Source: Mauremys mutica (taxonomy: Eukaryota; Chordata; Testudines; Geoemydidae). Taken from it: a stretch of 64,000 nucleotides of DNA. The DNA lies in the NCBI RefSeq assembly GCF_020497125.1, contig NC_059084.1, positions 4,987,501-5,051,500 on the forward strand, in the 5' to 3' direction. Every line of letters starts with the position of its first letter. Within the stretch, counting starts at the first letter, position 1. This document shows positions 20,936 through 33,519 of the stretch, in pieces. The notes beneath the pieces were generated by a model. It saw nothing but the letters and a program-made list of their open reading frames with translations, was not told the DNA's origin and searched no databases. The position numbers and the translations under genes were made by a program.

Positions 20936-22863
20936 GGGGGATTACTCTCCAGGACTATGTAAATCCATTCAACAAACTCCCTGCTGGGAACTGAAAGCCC
21001 TGTCTCCCATAGCAGAGGCAGGGATAGTCTCTGCTTGACCTGACGAGGAGAACTGAAAAATGACAGTTTGATTTAACTCTCCCAGGATTTGAACTTGGGT
21101 TTCTAGGGAGTTTCAGCATTTCTAGCCATCACCTCATGTCAGGTTTAGTTGAATCTGCAGAAGAAAGAGCAGGTGTGAGTTGGACAAGAAGGTTCTTAGA
21201 GGGCTGCAGTGGGAGAGGGTGGTTGGTCTTTAGAGTGGGCCCCAAGCATGTGTAGAATGAGCTGGAGAGAGGGAAGAAGTGGTAAGAGAGGGTTAGCCTT
21301 GGAGGGACAGTCCTCTCCCTCCAGCTGTCAGTCACTCACTGATCTCTATATCTGTCTGTCCGCCCATCTCCATCCCTACACATCTCTCTCCTCCTTCGAA
21401 TACCAAGCCCATAACTATGATATCTGAAAATTCTCTAGGATCCCTCTCACTCTGCTCAATATCAGCTGACCCTGCTCTCATCCCAGTGGCCCAGATCTTC
21501 CAATATTCCCCGTGTCAGGTATCCCAAACTCAACCCACTGCCAAATCCTCCTTTCATCTCCCCAGAAGTCTGACTGGGAAGCTGCATGTCTGATATTGCA
21601 AAGGACTCATCACCCCAAACCCTTGTTGCTACAATATTCTCTGCTGCTGTTCTATTTAGGTTTGTATATCCTGCCCATTGCATGGTGTCTGAGACCATTA
21701 TTTAAAAAAATCCTAACTGGGAGAGCCATGGTACATATGCGAGGGTGCAGAACCCCTCCCACTGGAGGAAGGGGTTAATACTTTTGTCCTGGAGACAGGG
21801 ATTTAAATTGGCTCAGCCCCATGCCAAGCCTGAAGGCTCTGCAGCTGTAGTTCTAATCAGGATGCAGGATATAAAGGATTAGGAGTGAACTGCCCTGGCA
21901 GATCTGTGTGCGGAAGCACTTGCACAAAGCATGCTTGTATTATGCATGCCAGCGACACGGCTTTACTTCTGAAGTCAGCTTAGAAAACAAAAATGGGAAC
22001 AGACGGTGTCACTCTCCCGGTGATTATCCTTGGTGCCAAAATCAGAATCAGGACAAGGCATGAATTTAAGTGGCACTAAAATATTCACCGCTCAGTACAG
22101 GGTGAAAAGGAGCTATTCTCTCTAAACAGGAGCGACTGCAATAAAGATGGAATTTGTAAGTCTACATAACTCTGGGAATGACACCGCCTGAAACATCCGC
22201 ATGACAAATCTGTCCACTTTGAGGCCGGAATGTAAATATATAGAATAAAGTGATGTACAGTATTCTCATCCTCAGAGCGTTGCATCGGTTATTCTAGGCT
22301 GCCTGCTTTGGATCTATATTGTCTAAGCCGGCTTGTAACACTAATGAGCTGCCTTGAGTTGGCAGAAAAAAGTTTGCCCTCCCCCGATTTGCAAACATTT
22401 ATTCAAAGGAAAAACCTTGACTCATTTGATGATCCCTTTAATTTGCGGCAATCCCGGTTTTGTTTGTCACAGTGCTCAGGGAGGGTGAAATTGAGGGGCT
22501 GGCACAACCCAAAGCAGTATTTCAGTCCTGCTTACGCCCTCAAAATAAGACTCAAGTGGTGCCCAGGCTGTGTGCTGTCCTTCTGTGCTAGGGTGAGAGA
22601 GTGTCCCAAATTCACATGTGAACATCTATCCAAGGTAATAGGGCATCCTTGTTTTCATGCAGCCATCTGGAAAGCTCTGTGTGAGAGACAGCCAGTCAGG
22701 GAGCTGAACAAATACCTTGCGATGTAGATGACAATCACACAGCCTCAGACCTAAATTACACATGGCAAATACCATAAGCAACAATGGTGGGACATAAATA
22801 CTGAGCAATCTATGGGCTGAAATGAGTTTGCATTAGCCATAGGAAGGTCAGTCTGAATTTCTA
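20936..22863. other. Gene-free stretch
   Basis: About 1.9 kb with no recognised repeat. The longest frame (22308-22727, plus, 139 codons) has no domain, no repeat structure and no splice context I can support. Confidence 0.4.
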
Positions 22864-23930
22864 GGTTCATAGATACTAAGGCCAGAAGGGTCCATTGTGA
22901 ACATCTAGTCTGTATAACACAGGCCAGAGAACTGCCCCCAAACAATTCCTGGAGCAGAACTTTTAGAAACCCAGCCAATCTTGATTAAACAGTTGCCAGT
23001 GATGGAGAATCCACCATGACCCTCGGTAAATTGTTCCAGTGGTTAATTACCCTCACCATTAAAAATGTGTGCCCTATATCCTTCAACTTCCAGCTGTTGG
23101 ATTGTGTTAGACCTTTCCCTGCTAGTTTGAAGAGCCCATTATTAAATATTTGTTCCCCTTGTAGATACTTACAGGCTGTGATGAAGTCACCCCTGAACCT
23201 TCTCTTTGTTAGGTTCAAGAATCTCAATCTATAACTTATCACTATAAGCCATGTTTTCTAGTCCTTCAATCATTCTTGTATCTCTTCTCTGAATCCTTTC
23301 CAATTTATTAACATCCTTCTTGAATTGTGGGCATGAGACCTGGCCACAGGATTCCAGCAGCGGTCACACCAGTGCCAAAATACAGAGGTAAAATAACCTC
23401 TATACTCCTAGTCAAGATTCCCTTGTTTGTGCATCCTAGGATCACAGTAGCTCTTTTGGCTACAGCATCACACTGGGAGCTCATATTCAGCTGATCATCC
23501 ACCACCATCTGCAAACCTTTTTCAGAGTCACTGCTTCCCAGGGTAGAGTCCCCCACCCTGTAAGTATGGCCTATGTTCTTTGTTGCTAGATGTATACATT
23601 TATATTTAGCCGTATGAAAACACATATTGTTTGCTTGCACTCAGTTTACCAAGCAATCCAGATTGCTCTGTATCAGTGACCTGTCCCCTTCATTATTTAC
23701 CACTCCTACAAATATTGTATCATCCGCATACTTATTCAATGATGATTTGGTGTTTTCTTCAAGGTCATTGATAAAAATGTTAAATAGGGTAGGGCCAAGA
23801 ATGACCCTTGTGGGACCCCACTAGAAACATACCTGCTGCATGTTGCTTTCCCATTTACAGTTATATTTTGAGAACTATCAGTTAGCCAGTTTTGAATCCA
23901 TGTAATGTGTGCCATGTTAAGTTCCGGGTC
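22864..23930 (-). mobile_element. CR1 LINE, 3' third, minus strand
   Basis: A 5'-truncated CR1. On the minus strand the translation shows WLTDSSQNITVNG, the region before the palm, then TLFNIFINDLEENT and NKYADDTIF, the catalytic YADD box (near 23716-23730), then the C-terminal thumb region and the non-coding tail with the terminal TTCATAGAT repeat at 22864. The frame is broken by stops and shifts, for example a stop shortly after the YADD box and a shift near 23310. The longest intact piece is 110 codons (23640 to 23308). Not functional. Confidence 0.9.
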
Positions 23931-24065
23931 AGGCTTGGTTCACATGACGCCGCTGTGCTGCTTGGGTGAGTTAAAATGGTATAACAGATTCTGTCACAAG
24001 AGTGAGCAAATCAGGTGTGCAAAGAGACTCTCAGTTTTGCCTTGCAAGTATGAAAATCTGTGCAT

Positions 24066-24130
24066 GGTTCTGATCCAAAGCCCAGTGAAATCAGTGGAAG
24101 TCTTTGCATTGGTCTTAGTAGGTTCAAGAT
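24066..24130. repeat. Degenerate palindromic repeat
   Basis: CTGATCCAAAGCCCAGTGAA with a TCAGTGG centre matches the left half of the palindromes at 48655 and 51261. The right arm is weak. Confidence 0.4.
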
Positions 24131-24245
24131 GACATCCTCTGGACCACCTCCTAGAATGTGCTGAGCACTCTGGTCCAGGTCCAGCAAAGCAGGTAAGCAC
24201 CATTGTGGGTGGACTGAGTTCTCTAACACCAACTCCCCAACACCC

Positions 24246-24494
24246 ACATCACTGTTGCACAGTTTTCCTGTATTCCCTTTTCCATCACTGCAGATGGTCT
24301 AGCTGGGTATCAGTAGGAGATTTCTCCTCACTAAAGAGCAACTCCTGTCTCCTGTTTGATTTCTGCTACCACATCACTGTTGCACAGTTTTCCTGTATTC
24401 CCTTTTCCATCACTGCAGATGGTCTAGCTGGGTATCAGTAGGAGATTTCTCCTCACTAAAGAGCAACTCCTGTCTCCTGTTTGATTTCTGCTAC
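24246..24494 (+). repeat. Exact 125-bp tandem duplication
   Basis: 24246-24370 and 24371-24494 read the same, base for base, up to the last position (both begin ACATCACTGTTGCACAG and end TTTCTGCTAC). Surrounding sequence is single copy. The identity implies a recent duplication or an assembly artefact. Confidence 0.95.
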
Positions 24495-25139
24495 AATCCT
24501 GTGTCTGTTGCATCACAGTCATTTCCATGGCAATGAGTGACCTGTCAGATTGCTGGCAGCACATTGTGACATTGCCAAAGGAATCAGGCAGAAAGGGTCA
24601 TGGTGTTAATTCAGTGCCCCTCTCTCTTTAACCATTTTGTGCAGGGCGGCCTGTGTTCCTCATTGCCATGCCCAGGTTAGCTCTTTCTTGGGTGCAAATG
24701 CCTGTGCATGCAAACCTGCAGATATAAATGAAGGCCCTGGTCCTTCAAACTCATGCCCAGTCAGAGCCCACATAGGGGCCGGGGCCCACTGGACTGGGGC
24801 CTTAAAGGCCTTTCTTGAAACTATGGCCCTACTTTTCTTTCATTTCTGACACTAACTGGATCCATCATGAACAGGGCTTGATGATGATCGCATGGTTTAC
24901 ATTTGAGGACAGAATGGGATTTAAGAAACGACCGGAGAATACATGCTAAGAAGAAATAATTATTCAAAGATGAAGCAAAATTCGGACTGGGTTGGTCTGG
25001 CTGGCTGGAACACAAGAATTCCACTTTGTGAAAAATGTCCAGGTTTGGGGAATTGTTTTTGTTCCACATTGGAACAAAACTGAGACCTTTTGAAATCTGC
25101 CGTGAAAAAACACAAGCAAGACTGAGAGAGTTCGCTCCA
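24495..25139. other. Gene-free stretch
   Basis: Nothing is recognised. Confidence 0.4.
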
Positions 25140-25285
25140 CCCCAGACTTGCCAATTGGTTGGGCACTCCTCTGGGATGTGAAAGAATAAGGTGCAGCTTG
25201 TTGCTCTGCCTGATTCAGAGCAGGAACTTGAATCTGGATCACATCCATCCCAGGTGAGTGCTCTAAGGAGTTGGCTATATCCTGC
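25140..25285 (-). mobile_element. tRNA-related SINE, minus strand
   Basis: On the minus strand it reads AGCACTCACCTGGGATGGA, then a B-box-like GATTCAAGTTCC, then sequence partly complementary to the head (CACATCCCAG). The assignment rests on the tRNA-like head only. Confidence 0.4.
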
Positions 25286-26074
25286 GCAGCTCTACAGTTG
25301 AGTCCTTTATTGATGGCGATATATATTTTGCTAAATACTCTCCGGGGCAGAGAATTTCAAGGAAAAAAAACACTTCAAAATAATTCAAACAAATATTCAA
25401 ATACAATGCAAATGAGTCTTTCGTTTGGAGCAACCCACTTTTAACTGGATTCTTATGCACTAGGAACTCCCCTATGAGAAACAGCTGTAGACTCCTGTTT
25501 TCTTTCACCAGCCAGTGCCACAGCTGAATACTAAGGGCAATACATGGGAGACCAGCATCCGTCCTGGCACTGGAGGGTAGGGAGAGGGAAAAGACAGAGG
25601 GAAGGCAGGAGGAAGAAATGGGTAGGGAGAGAGAGTGAGGTGAAAGACAGTCAGTGCTGGGAGATTGAAATGGTGAAGAATTCGTGTGGACTGCAATCAC
25701 TGGCTGTTACAGGTGGTGAATGGATGCTGTTTTGAGGGTTGATAACTGACTGTTCTGCTACTGTGATGTCTGCAGGCTGCTCCACCTCCTTGGGTACTGA
25801 GGGTAATTTCCAGCTCCATTTCTCCTTAGTTCGCCATGCCGCAGGGCGGTGATGATGAAAATGACTCATGTACCTTTTGCTGATTGTAACATGAATCATT
25901 TTGGTGCTGCTGAATGATGCTTTGCTGTCTGCAGAGGCCTCCCTGGAGGACAGAGAAGTGGGCAGCGGGACAATAAGGAGGGAGGCAGCAGCTTGGTGGT
26001 TTCCTTTTTGCACATTGTGAGAAAAATCCATTGAGGAGAAGGGATTGTGCTCTGGCTTATAAATAAAAACAAAT
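25286..26074. other. Gene-free stretch
   Basis: Contains a purine-rich patch at 25565-25650. No gene is recognised. Confidence 0.4.
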
Positions 26075-26262
26075 ATATGCCTATCTCATAGAACTGGAAG
26101 GGACCTTGAAAAGTCATTGACTCTAGTCCCCTGCCTTTACTAGCAGGACCACGTACTGCCCCTGATAGGTTCCCCACTGATCCCTAAATGGCCCCCTCAA
26201 GGATTAAGCTCACAACCCTGGGTTTAGCAGGCCAATACTCAAACCACTGAGCTAGCCCTCCC
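26075..26262 (-). mobile_element. Turtle tRNA-derived SINE with CR1 tail, minus strand
   Basis: Read on the minus strand: a tRNA-like head GGGAGGGCTAGCTCAGTGG (A box) and GGTTGTGAGCTTAATCC (B box), a CCTTGAGGGGGCCATTTAGG body, and a tail ending CCTTCCAGTTCTATGAGATA shared with turtle CR1. This is the cryptodiran Pol III SINE, mobilised by CR1. It appears near full length. The head shows it is not a functional tRNA gene. Confidence 0.9.
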
Positions 26263-26984
26263 CGTTTGGCTTTATGGCACCTGGGAAGTAACTGGTGCAG
26301 GGGTCCTCCCACCATATCACCAAGGGCCTGGCAAATGGGAGTGGACTGCAGGTTGCTTTTGTATCTCTGCCACATTTGAACCTGGGCATTTTAATTCCAT
26401 CAAGACATCTCTGGAGAGGGAGTGCCTGGGATTTTCCATTTGGCCTCACAGCTTGGTTTTGGTTCCGGCTGTCTGAACCCAGGGGTTTGTGCACGCTGGG
26501 CTGAAGGGGCGTGCCTAGCCTGTCAAAATACACCCTTGTTGCTAGTGAGCACGTGCAAACGTCTCGGCACATGATTGGTGAGCCTGTGCAGGGTGAGTGC
26601 TTATAGGCACTGGGGGCATGTTATTCACAGCCCCCCTTGCCCTCAGGCCCAGTGACTGGTTCTTTTCCCCAAATACACTGAATAAGGCCCATTTTAATGA
26701 GTATGAGCTGCTCATTAAAAGGTCCCCATCTCCCCCTCAGCTTTCACCCTTGGCATGGAGCAGGCACTTTTTGAGGGGCTTTCAATATCTGTCCAAACAT
26801 GCAGCCACCCATTACATTGCCAGATGTCACGGGCTGGACAGGCATGTTTGGATGCAGGGCACATTGGGATGTGACAATGTGTGGAGGCCCCACCATGCTC
26901 AGCTCCATACAAAGACAGGGTAAGTGTCAGATGAGCTTACGGTAAAATAGAGAAGGCAGCCAATGGAGGGAGACAGGAAGTAGT
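26263..26984. other. Gene-free stretch
   Basis: Nothing is recognised. Confidence 0.4.
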
Positions 26985-27140
26985 GTAACCCCCACCCTTT
27001 TTTACAAATGGGGAACCGTGCACAGAGAAGTTAAGTGACATGCCCAGGGTCACACAGGAAGTCACAGCGAGAACCTGAAATACAAGCCGGATCTCCTGAG
27101 TTCCAATCCAGTGCCTCATCCGGCAGACCCAGCTGTCACT
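26985..27140 (-). mobile_element. MIR SINE, minus strand
   Basis: ACAAATGGGGAACCGTGCAC, AGAAGTTAAGTGACATGCCC, AGGGTCACACAGG and a diverged head with TGAGTTCCAATCCAGTGCC. Confidence 0.8.
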
Positions 27141-28784
27141 GTGCTCAGAGGAGGCTGATGTAGCGTGTTCTGGTTCAGGTACATTTCTCAGCCCCTTTCT
27201 CTCTTTCACCTCCTTGATTTTATAGAAAGCAGAACTGTGTCTTTTCCGGGTGGCTTACGCTGTTGCTGTGTTTGATCCTGTGCTGTATTTATGTGGCTGT
27301 TACTGCACATGTAATTGCATACAGTGAAACAGCTACTCACTGGATCAGTTCACACCGCCCCATTTGGAACTAGTTTTCCTGGTTGATTTTTGCTGTCAGC
27401 CCCCTTCTGTTCTTCACAATTGCAGCAATAATGAAAGTAGACCGGTGTGTTTACTGAACAGCTAATGTTGCCCAGATATTGGGACCGTGCTGCCATCTGG
27501 TCCATATGGAGTGATGAATAGACTCAGAAAAGCCAGCTTCCTCCTGTGAGGTGGGATATGGCGGTTTGCCTGGGTTCCTGCTGGCTGCTGATTGCTTTTG
27601 CTTCATCAGGACTGCTAGAGAGGTGATTAGCTCTTGCTTTCTCTCCACTGATCTTGCCTCCCATGCCTGATTTCTTGAGAAACTTCTCTTCTCTCGGGAA
27701 AGGGGGAAAAGGCTGGAACATGTTTTATGGAATATGATCAAATGATTAACACAACCCTGGGGCAGAAGGATGCAGGGCTGGGACTATGGTGGAATTTGAG
27801 GGCTAATTGAGCCATAATCTCAACATTAGTCATGAATATAGTCAGCCTTTCTTAAACCATCAAGTTACCACATGAGTGTCACCGACAGAGAAACAGCATG
27901 CCTTAGGCAGGTACTTTTAATATGGAGTGCCAGGACTCCTGATTCTCCAGAGCCGGTCATTTTCAGAGAATGTGCAAGAATTGCCAGGGACACCATTACC
28001 TTTCCCCACTGGGATATCCCTCGGCTACCATTCAGGTTGTTCGAGAACAGATTTTGAATGGCAAAAGGGGACCCACACTAGAAAATGGAAGTCTTGGTCT
28101 TTGTCAGAGCTGCTAAAGTCTTTGGAGGCAGAGCATATAGCAGATTAAAATGCTGAGCTGTCCAGAGCAGGGAACAGTTTGCAGAGAGTTTATTCTCTCT
28201 CTATTCTGTGTGTCAGATTTCCTGGAATTTTGTTTCTTAGTTGCATGTGTGCGTGTGACAGATACACCCAGAGAGGGTTATTTAAAAATATAATTTCAGG
28301 TCCTGATTCTCTGTTATGCTAAGGCTGTTCCGTCTTTTCTTCTTCATTCACTGCATGGTGGCTGACTTCAGTGGCAGCTGCTTATATTCTGCAATGAAAG
28401 AATAGAGTCCCAACCCCTTGGAGCTTCAGGAACAACTATTCCTCCCTACCCAGTGTGTCAGTTTTTCTAGCCACATTTCATTCATCCTGAATGGCAGCAG
28501 AGTAGATAATTTGTTCCAGAGCTTGCAGAACTGAGGAAGTGGGATCACAGTCTCTGGCTTCCTGCTTCTGCATCGATACTGTTTCCTGTCTCCATTCACT
28601 TTAACGACAGGTGATTGAGACAGGAGCATTGTCCTGGATGGGGCTGGGACTAGGAACATACAGGGCATCATCATGCAATCAATGCTCATGCACAACTCCT
28701 GTTGAGGTCCATGGGATTTGGTCACGTGCACCTGCTGTTCATCCAGCCCCCTGGATTCTATCCTCGGCTTTGCACATTGACCAT
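27141..28784. other. Gene-free stretch
   Basis: About 1.6 kb with no recognised repeat or domain. Confidence 0.4.
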
Positions 28785-28924
28785 GGGTCAAATTTTCAAA
28801 AACTCCAAAAGTCACTGAGGAAACTAAGTCCCATTTCCAAAAGTGACGCTAGAGCCTATGCCTCACCGAAAGTCAAAGGGATTTAGTCTCCTTAGTCAAT
28901 TAGGTGCTTCTGAAAATTTTACTC
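28785..28924. repeat. Palindromic repeat, 140 bp
   Basis: Arms GGGTCAAATTTTCAAAA and TTCTGAAAATTTTACTC are reverse complements with few mismatches. The interior has CTAAGTCCCATTTCC and GGGATTTAGTCTCCTTAG, also complementary. It looks like an old MITE of a family common in turtles. Confidence 0.6.
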
Positions 28925-29003
28925 TGTGGCACTTATGATCACTTTATTAAGTGTCCACAAATTTGGCTGCCTTAATTTTGGGGTTCTCAACGTGAGACCT
29001 ATC

Positions 29004-29098
29004 GGGGCCTGATTTTCATGAATACAAAGAACTTACATCTCCCAGTGGGCTCAAGTGGGGCACTAAAAATAAAGGACCTTTTTGAAAATCCAGGCCCT
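29004..29098. repeat. Palindromic repeat, 95 bp
   Basis: Arms GGGGCCTGATTTTCA (29004-29018) and TGAAAATCCAGGCCC (29083-29097) pair. Non-coding. Confidence 0.6.
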
Positions 29099-30059
29099 TA
29101 ATTTTTCTCTGTCTCCGTTTTTTTCATCTGTAGAATGAGGCTGAGCCCCACCCCAGATGAGACTTTTAATATACTAGCTGGGTTTTAAACTCGTAATCTT
29201 TTTTAATGACAGCTCTTGTCTGGAGGCTACGGGAAATAACAATAACCAAGAACCTCTTGCATTTCTATGGCACTTTACAAACATTGCATATGCAATACTG
29301 GAATCACTTGATCTATGAGTGAAATGTGACATCTCCGGGGTAGAATTTGGCAGCTGTCTCACAGTGCACAACAACATTACGGAAAAGCTTGGGGGAAAAA
29401 CAGCAGAAAAATACCTGATCCAAAACTGATTGTATATTACCGCCACTCAAGACTTTCAAGAGTGGCTTTTGATTAGATTGCTACATCTGAAATCTCTTAA
29501 GTAAGAAGGCCACTGACAGGGATATCTAGGATTCAATGTGAGAAGTAATCAGGGAACATATTCCATTCTGAGGCCTCGTCTCAGTCATGTCTAAGAAGTG
29601 ATTCTCTGCTGAGCAGAAACAGCTGGTTTTCTAACAACAGCCCCCCTGTATCATCAGACTGCTGCTAGAAATGGTGGGCATTTGCCTATTATCATCGGTT
29701 TTGATGTATTTAAATGAGTTTTCTTATGTTCTGCCATAGTTATTTCTGTGCCATTACTGGAATTCAGTAGGAGTTCTTGGACTCTGGCTTTATATCTCGG
29801 ACAAAACATGATTGAGGGAAGATAGATATAAATATAATACAGACATATTCCCATTCACCCTCACACAGATGCAAAGATACAGTGTGTAAAAGAAATTAGG
29901 TAGATCCAAGCAATGTCATAGAAATGCAGATCAGCTGTGTCCCGAGCTGCTATTCTTGCTTCAAAACCTGTTCACCTAATCGCCAGTGATAAAGACATTG
30001 CCCCCTGTGGTTGTCAGTGGACTTGTTTGTTTCTGCAACATGTCCATAAAATATATCAT
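29099..30059. other. Gene-free stretch
   Basis: Nothing is recognised beyond a weak MIR-core-like TCTGTCTCCGTTTTTTTCAT near 29110. Confidence 0.35.
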
Positions 30060-30125
30060 GGGCATGATTTTCAGAAGTGGTCGCCATTGGCCTCAATCTG
30101 CTCCTACTGTGGTCAATGGTACCTG
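30060..30125. repeat. Partial palindromic repeat
   Basis: GGGCATGATTTTCAGAAGTGG matches the left arm of the 29004 palindrome. A GGTCAATGG centre follows, and the right arm is lost. Confidence 0.3.
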
Positions 30126-31677
30126 TAATATATAACCCAATATGTTGTCAACTTCTTGCACTTCCTGCCCTTACCAACAGAAAAACTACCACTGTGAGTT
30201 ACCATAGCATGCAGAAATACAGCCAGACCATCACACAAACCCAGGTTTTGCCTCTAGCAGTTAAGCTGTGGAAGAATGATAGTCACAGAGGCATGGATGG
30301 ATGCTCCAGCCAGTCTACAATACATGAAACTTTTAAACATAAATCTTTAGGAAGAAACTCTGAGCCACCCCTCCACTTTGCATGGCTGCCTCCTCAGAAG
30401 ATGAAATGCAGCCACTTTGTTTGCACACACAGTTTGCTTGGGCAAGTCTGGCAAATGGCTGCAGAGTTAGCTGGCTTGGTGGGAAAATGTGGGTTTTACT
30501 GAGCAAAGAGGGTTGCTGAGAATATGATTGAGGAGTCCACTTTGCATATGAAGGTTTATTTTGAGCATGTGTAGCTGGTGGGCAGGATCAGCTCTATGGC
30601 TGGACACCTAGAATGGTAAAGAGGCAGCTAAGGACCCTCCAACATTCAAAGCTGTGCACCTCTGGCTCCCTACCCTTTATATAGGGGGTGCCCTGGGGCT
30701 ATGGCTGAAATGCAGTGAAGGAGGGGGACCACACATGTTATGTCCCTGCATAAGTTCTATCCTGCTGTGCTTATTGTGCATCTTTGCTCAGAGAAGGCAG
30801 TGCTGAGTCTCGGGGAATGTATGCCACAATTACTGCCCAGTCCATCTGGTCCCCCACTCAGAAAGAGGCTGCTCCTGCCTGGCTTGTGAAGCTCTGTCTG
30901 TAGCATACATATGGTATGTCCCTGAAGATTCCATGCCCCTCACCTCCCTTGCTGCTAGCCAGCGGGCTGCAGAACTTTCGCAAGGATCTCAGCGAGCCAT
31001 TACAACAGACTTGCTGGGCTGATTATCAATGCAGGTTGCTACAATCGTTTTTTCTAATCAACACGATGCAAAAATGGTCCTTGGTTGTGCCCAGGGTGGA
31101 GCTCAACAAGAACGTTGTTGTACGGCACTGTCAACTTGGACCATTTGAGACGTTTTTCAGCCATTGCGTCAGGCGAAGATGTTAGGGTTGTATCCGTTCC
31201 AAACGTCAGCTTGTCCTTCATTGTACAAGAAAAATGATCTTTCCTCCTGGCTGTAAGGTTCAGCCCAGTATTATTTATTTATTTTCACAGCCTGGTTCTT
31301 GGCTGGCAAGGCAAAGCTGTTTGGAAAAAAAAAATGCTGTCAAGGCACTGACAGAAGCGCCAGCGTCAGTTGCACTGATCATCTGCGGGTTGCCCATAAA
31401 TTACGCAACACATTTTTTTGGTGATTTTTTTCAAGGAACCCCCCTCTGCCTACTCTCCCCAGTAACCATAAACTCAAAGACCCACCCGCTCCCTAATACA
31501 TGACATAATTGATGGCCAGTCCCTTGCTCCTGGTGATTACCAGGACGGATGTGATGTGGAGCTGTCCCGTTTCAGAGGCAGGCGAGCCGGGCAGTCGCCC
31601 TGGGCTCCAACTTCAACTTGGCACTGTACTGTTGTGTCACACATCACTCTGCTTATTTTTTTTTGGCTTTGCTCTCC
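30126..31677. other. Gene-free stretch
   Basis: About 1.5 kb with no recognised feature. Frames of 89-141 codons (for example 30077-30502) lack domains. Confidence 0.4.
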
Positions 31678-31745
31678 GATTGGTTGACTGGTTTTGCTCC
31701 GTTGATGATTGGTTGGCTGGTTTTGCTCCGTTGATGATTGGTTGG
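31678..31745 (+). repeat. 29-bp tandem repeat with ATTGG motifs
   Basis: GATTGGTTGACTGG starts at 31678 and GATTGGTTGGCTGG at 31707, with a third start at 31736, a period of 29 and near identity. Each unit carries ATTGG, an inverted CCAAT box. Confidence 0.85.
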
Positions 31746-32303
31746 CCTTTTTTCCTTTTTGGCTCAGCCACTGGTGCGGGGCGGGATCAAAAAATGTTTT
31801 CTGCCCTGGCTGGCAAATGTGGAGCAATGGTCCCTTTCATTGCTTAGTCAAAAAGACTTGCTGGAAAAGCTCAGGAATGCATTGATTTCCAAAGCCAATG
31901 TGTTTTATTTAACGGCTGCTGTCTAGGTGGTGCGGTAGAAATGTTAGACTCCTTTCCAGGGTGGAGAGGTGGCTTCAAATTTGGCTTAGTTCACAAGGGT
32001 TTGGCGGTCTCTCAATTCAGTCCTCAGAGTCATTTTTACAACTCATAAATCTCCCAGAGTCTGACCTGAGGTGACTGAAGAGTTCAGAACTAGCCTGAGG
32101 AATGTTGCAGGTAACTAAGGATTGAGGTTTATTGGCAGAACTGCACATGGAAATTGAACTCAGGGTCTTCTGTTCCCAGGGTCACAGAATTGAGCCCAGA
32201 TAATTCTTCTGGATACTCTTTGTTCTAATTGATTTAACCAAAAGAGAGACTCCTTTACGTGCCTGAAACTAGCAAAGACTCCATTCAGCTTTCTGGAGCC
32301 TTA
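31746..32303. other. Gene-free stretch
   Basis: Nothing firm is seen. A tRNA-like B-box complement (TTGAACTCAGGGTC) lies near 32155. Confidence 0.35.
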
Positions 32304-32400
32304 GGGTATGTCTTCACTGCAGAGTTAACCTGGCTGATCCATCCCAAGGTCCGAGCAGCCCAATTAGCCTAGCCTGGGTGTGAGATCAAGGGAACTTAGG
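32304..32400. mobile_element. Partial Harbinger-like MITE
   Basis: TTAGGGTATGTCTTCACTGC is the left terminus type of the 16003 element. No right terminus is found. Confidence 0.45.
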
Positions 32401-33301
32401 CTCATAAATATTTTTGAGGATTTGGGCCCAGTTGCCTGCACGTTCTTCTGATGGCATGTCAGTTCTGGGGTGGTGGATATAATGTGAGTAGGGAGAAGTT
32501 AAAAAATACAAACGCAAACAGCATGTTATTGGGCCAGTTCCTTGAATGGCACTAGTAATTGCGTCTGACTATACTGTGGTGCTGTATTCCACTTCTCCTT
32601 TTCCTATTGCCTAGCTGTCTTTCTCCTTTCCTCACTAGCTCTCCACCGAATGGAAGTTTTCTGAAACCACTGGCCAGCTTCTCCTCCTCCCAGGCTTCCA
32701 TTCAATCTTTCCAGTCTTCTTGCAGCAGCATTGCTTCTTTCACCAGGATGCATGTTTTCACAGCTGAAACAACACAGGGCTATTGTGAAGGTGCAAAGTG
32801 CTAATTCAATGTGGCTTTTCATTCTGGAAACAGCAGAAGGCACTGTAAGTAATAGCGATGCCTCACAGAGTTGGAGTGACTGACAATTGCATCTCCCTGT
32901 GGGAGATATGTGTAGGGCGCTGCAGACAACGGGAGGCTTTCCCATCCCTTCAGGAGCCGCAACCTGTGTTTTGCATGTTAAATTATGTTGCTGTGATTGA
33001 AAATGACATAGATATATGTTCTTATTTAGTGACACACTGATTTAAATTACACACTTGATACAATCCAGCCGACTGACGCCTTGAACGCAGCATTTCACGT
33101 CTGAAATGTCACATTTAGAACAATTACTCACATATTAGAAATTAATGTTTAGGGATGGCAAAAGAGCTGCATGGCGACAGCTTGATAATTTGCAGCTCCC
33201 TTATAAATAAGTGCTTTGTATAAAAGAGTTAAGGGAGAGAAGATTGAGACACACTGAAAATGTGTCACCCTTTGCAACAGTTGTAGGGTGTAAACACCCA
33301 G
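32401..33301. other. Gene-free stretch
   Basis: The repeat-free piece 33040-33260 includes CTTATAAATAAG and GTATAAAAGAG and could be regulatory. No gene is seen. Confidence 0.35.
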
Positions 33302-33400
33302 GACCAGATTCAGCTCTCAGTTGCATAGGTGTAAATCTGGGGTAACTCCACTTAAAACAATAAATGATATTACTCCAGATTTACACCAATATAATCTAAT
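33302..33400. repeat. Palindromic repeat with 18-bp hairpin
   Basis: GGTGTAAATCTGGGGTAA (33328-33345) pairs with TTACTCCAGATTTACACC (33370-33387) at 17 of 18 positions around a 24-base loop. Outer arms are weaker (GGACCAGATT near 33301). Confidence 0.7.
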
Positions 33401-33519
33401 CCTAAGGAGGAAGAAGAAGTATTTAGGCTGGTGCAATGGGGCATTATTTGGAACAAACTGGATAAGCCCAAGCAAAGAAACTGCCTGAATCACAGAAAAC
33501 AGTTCCTAATTAACTACAA

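Noticed and set aside
22308..22727. 139-codon plus frame
   Set aside because: No domain, signal or repeat structure; no splice context.
24205..24441. 78-codon frame with internal amino-acid repetition
   Set aside because: The repetition comes from the 125-bp DNA duplication, not from a repeat protein.
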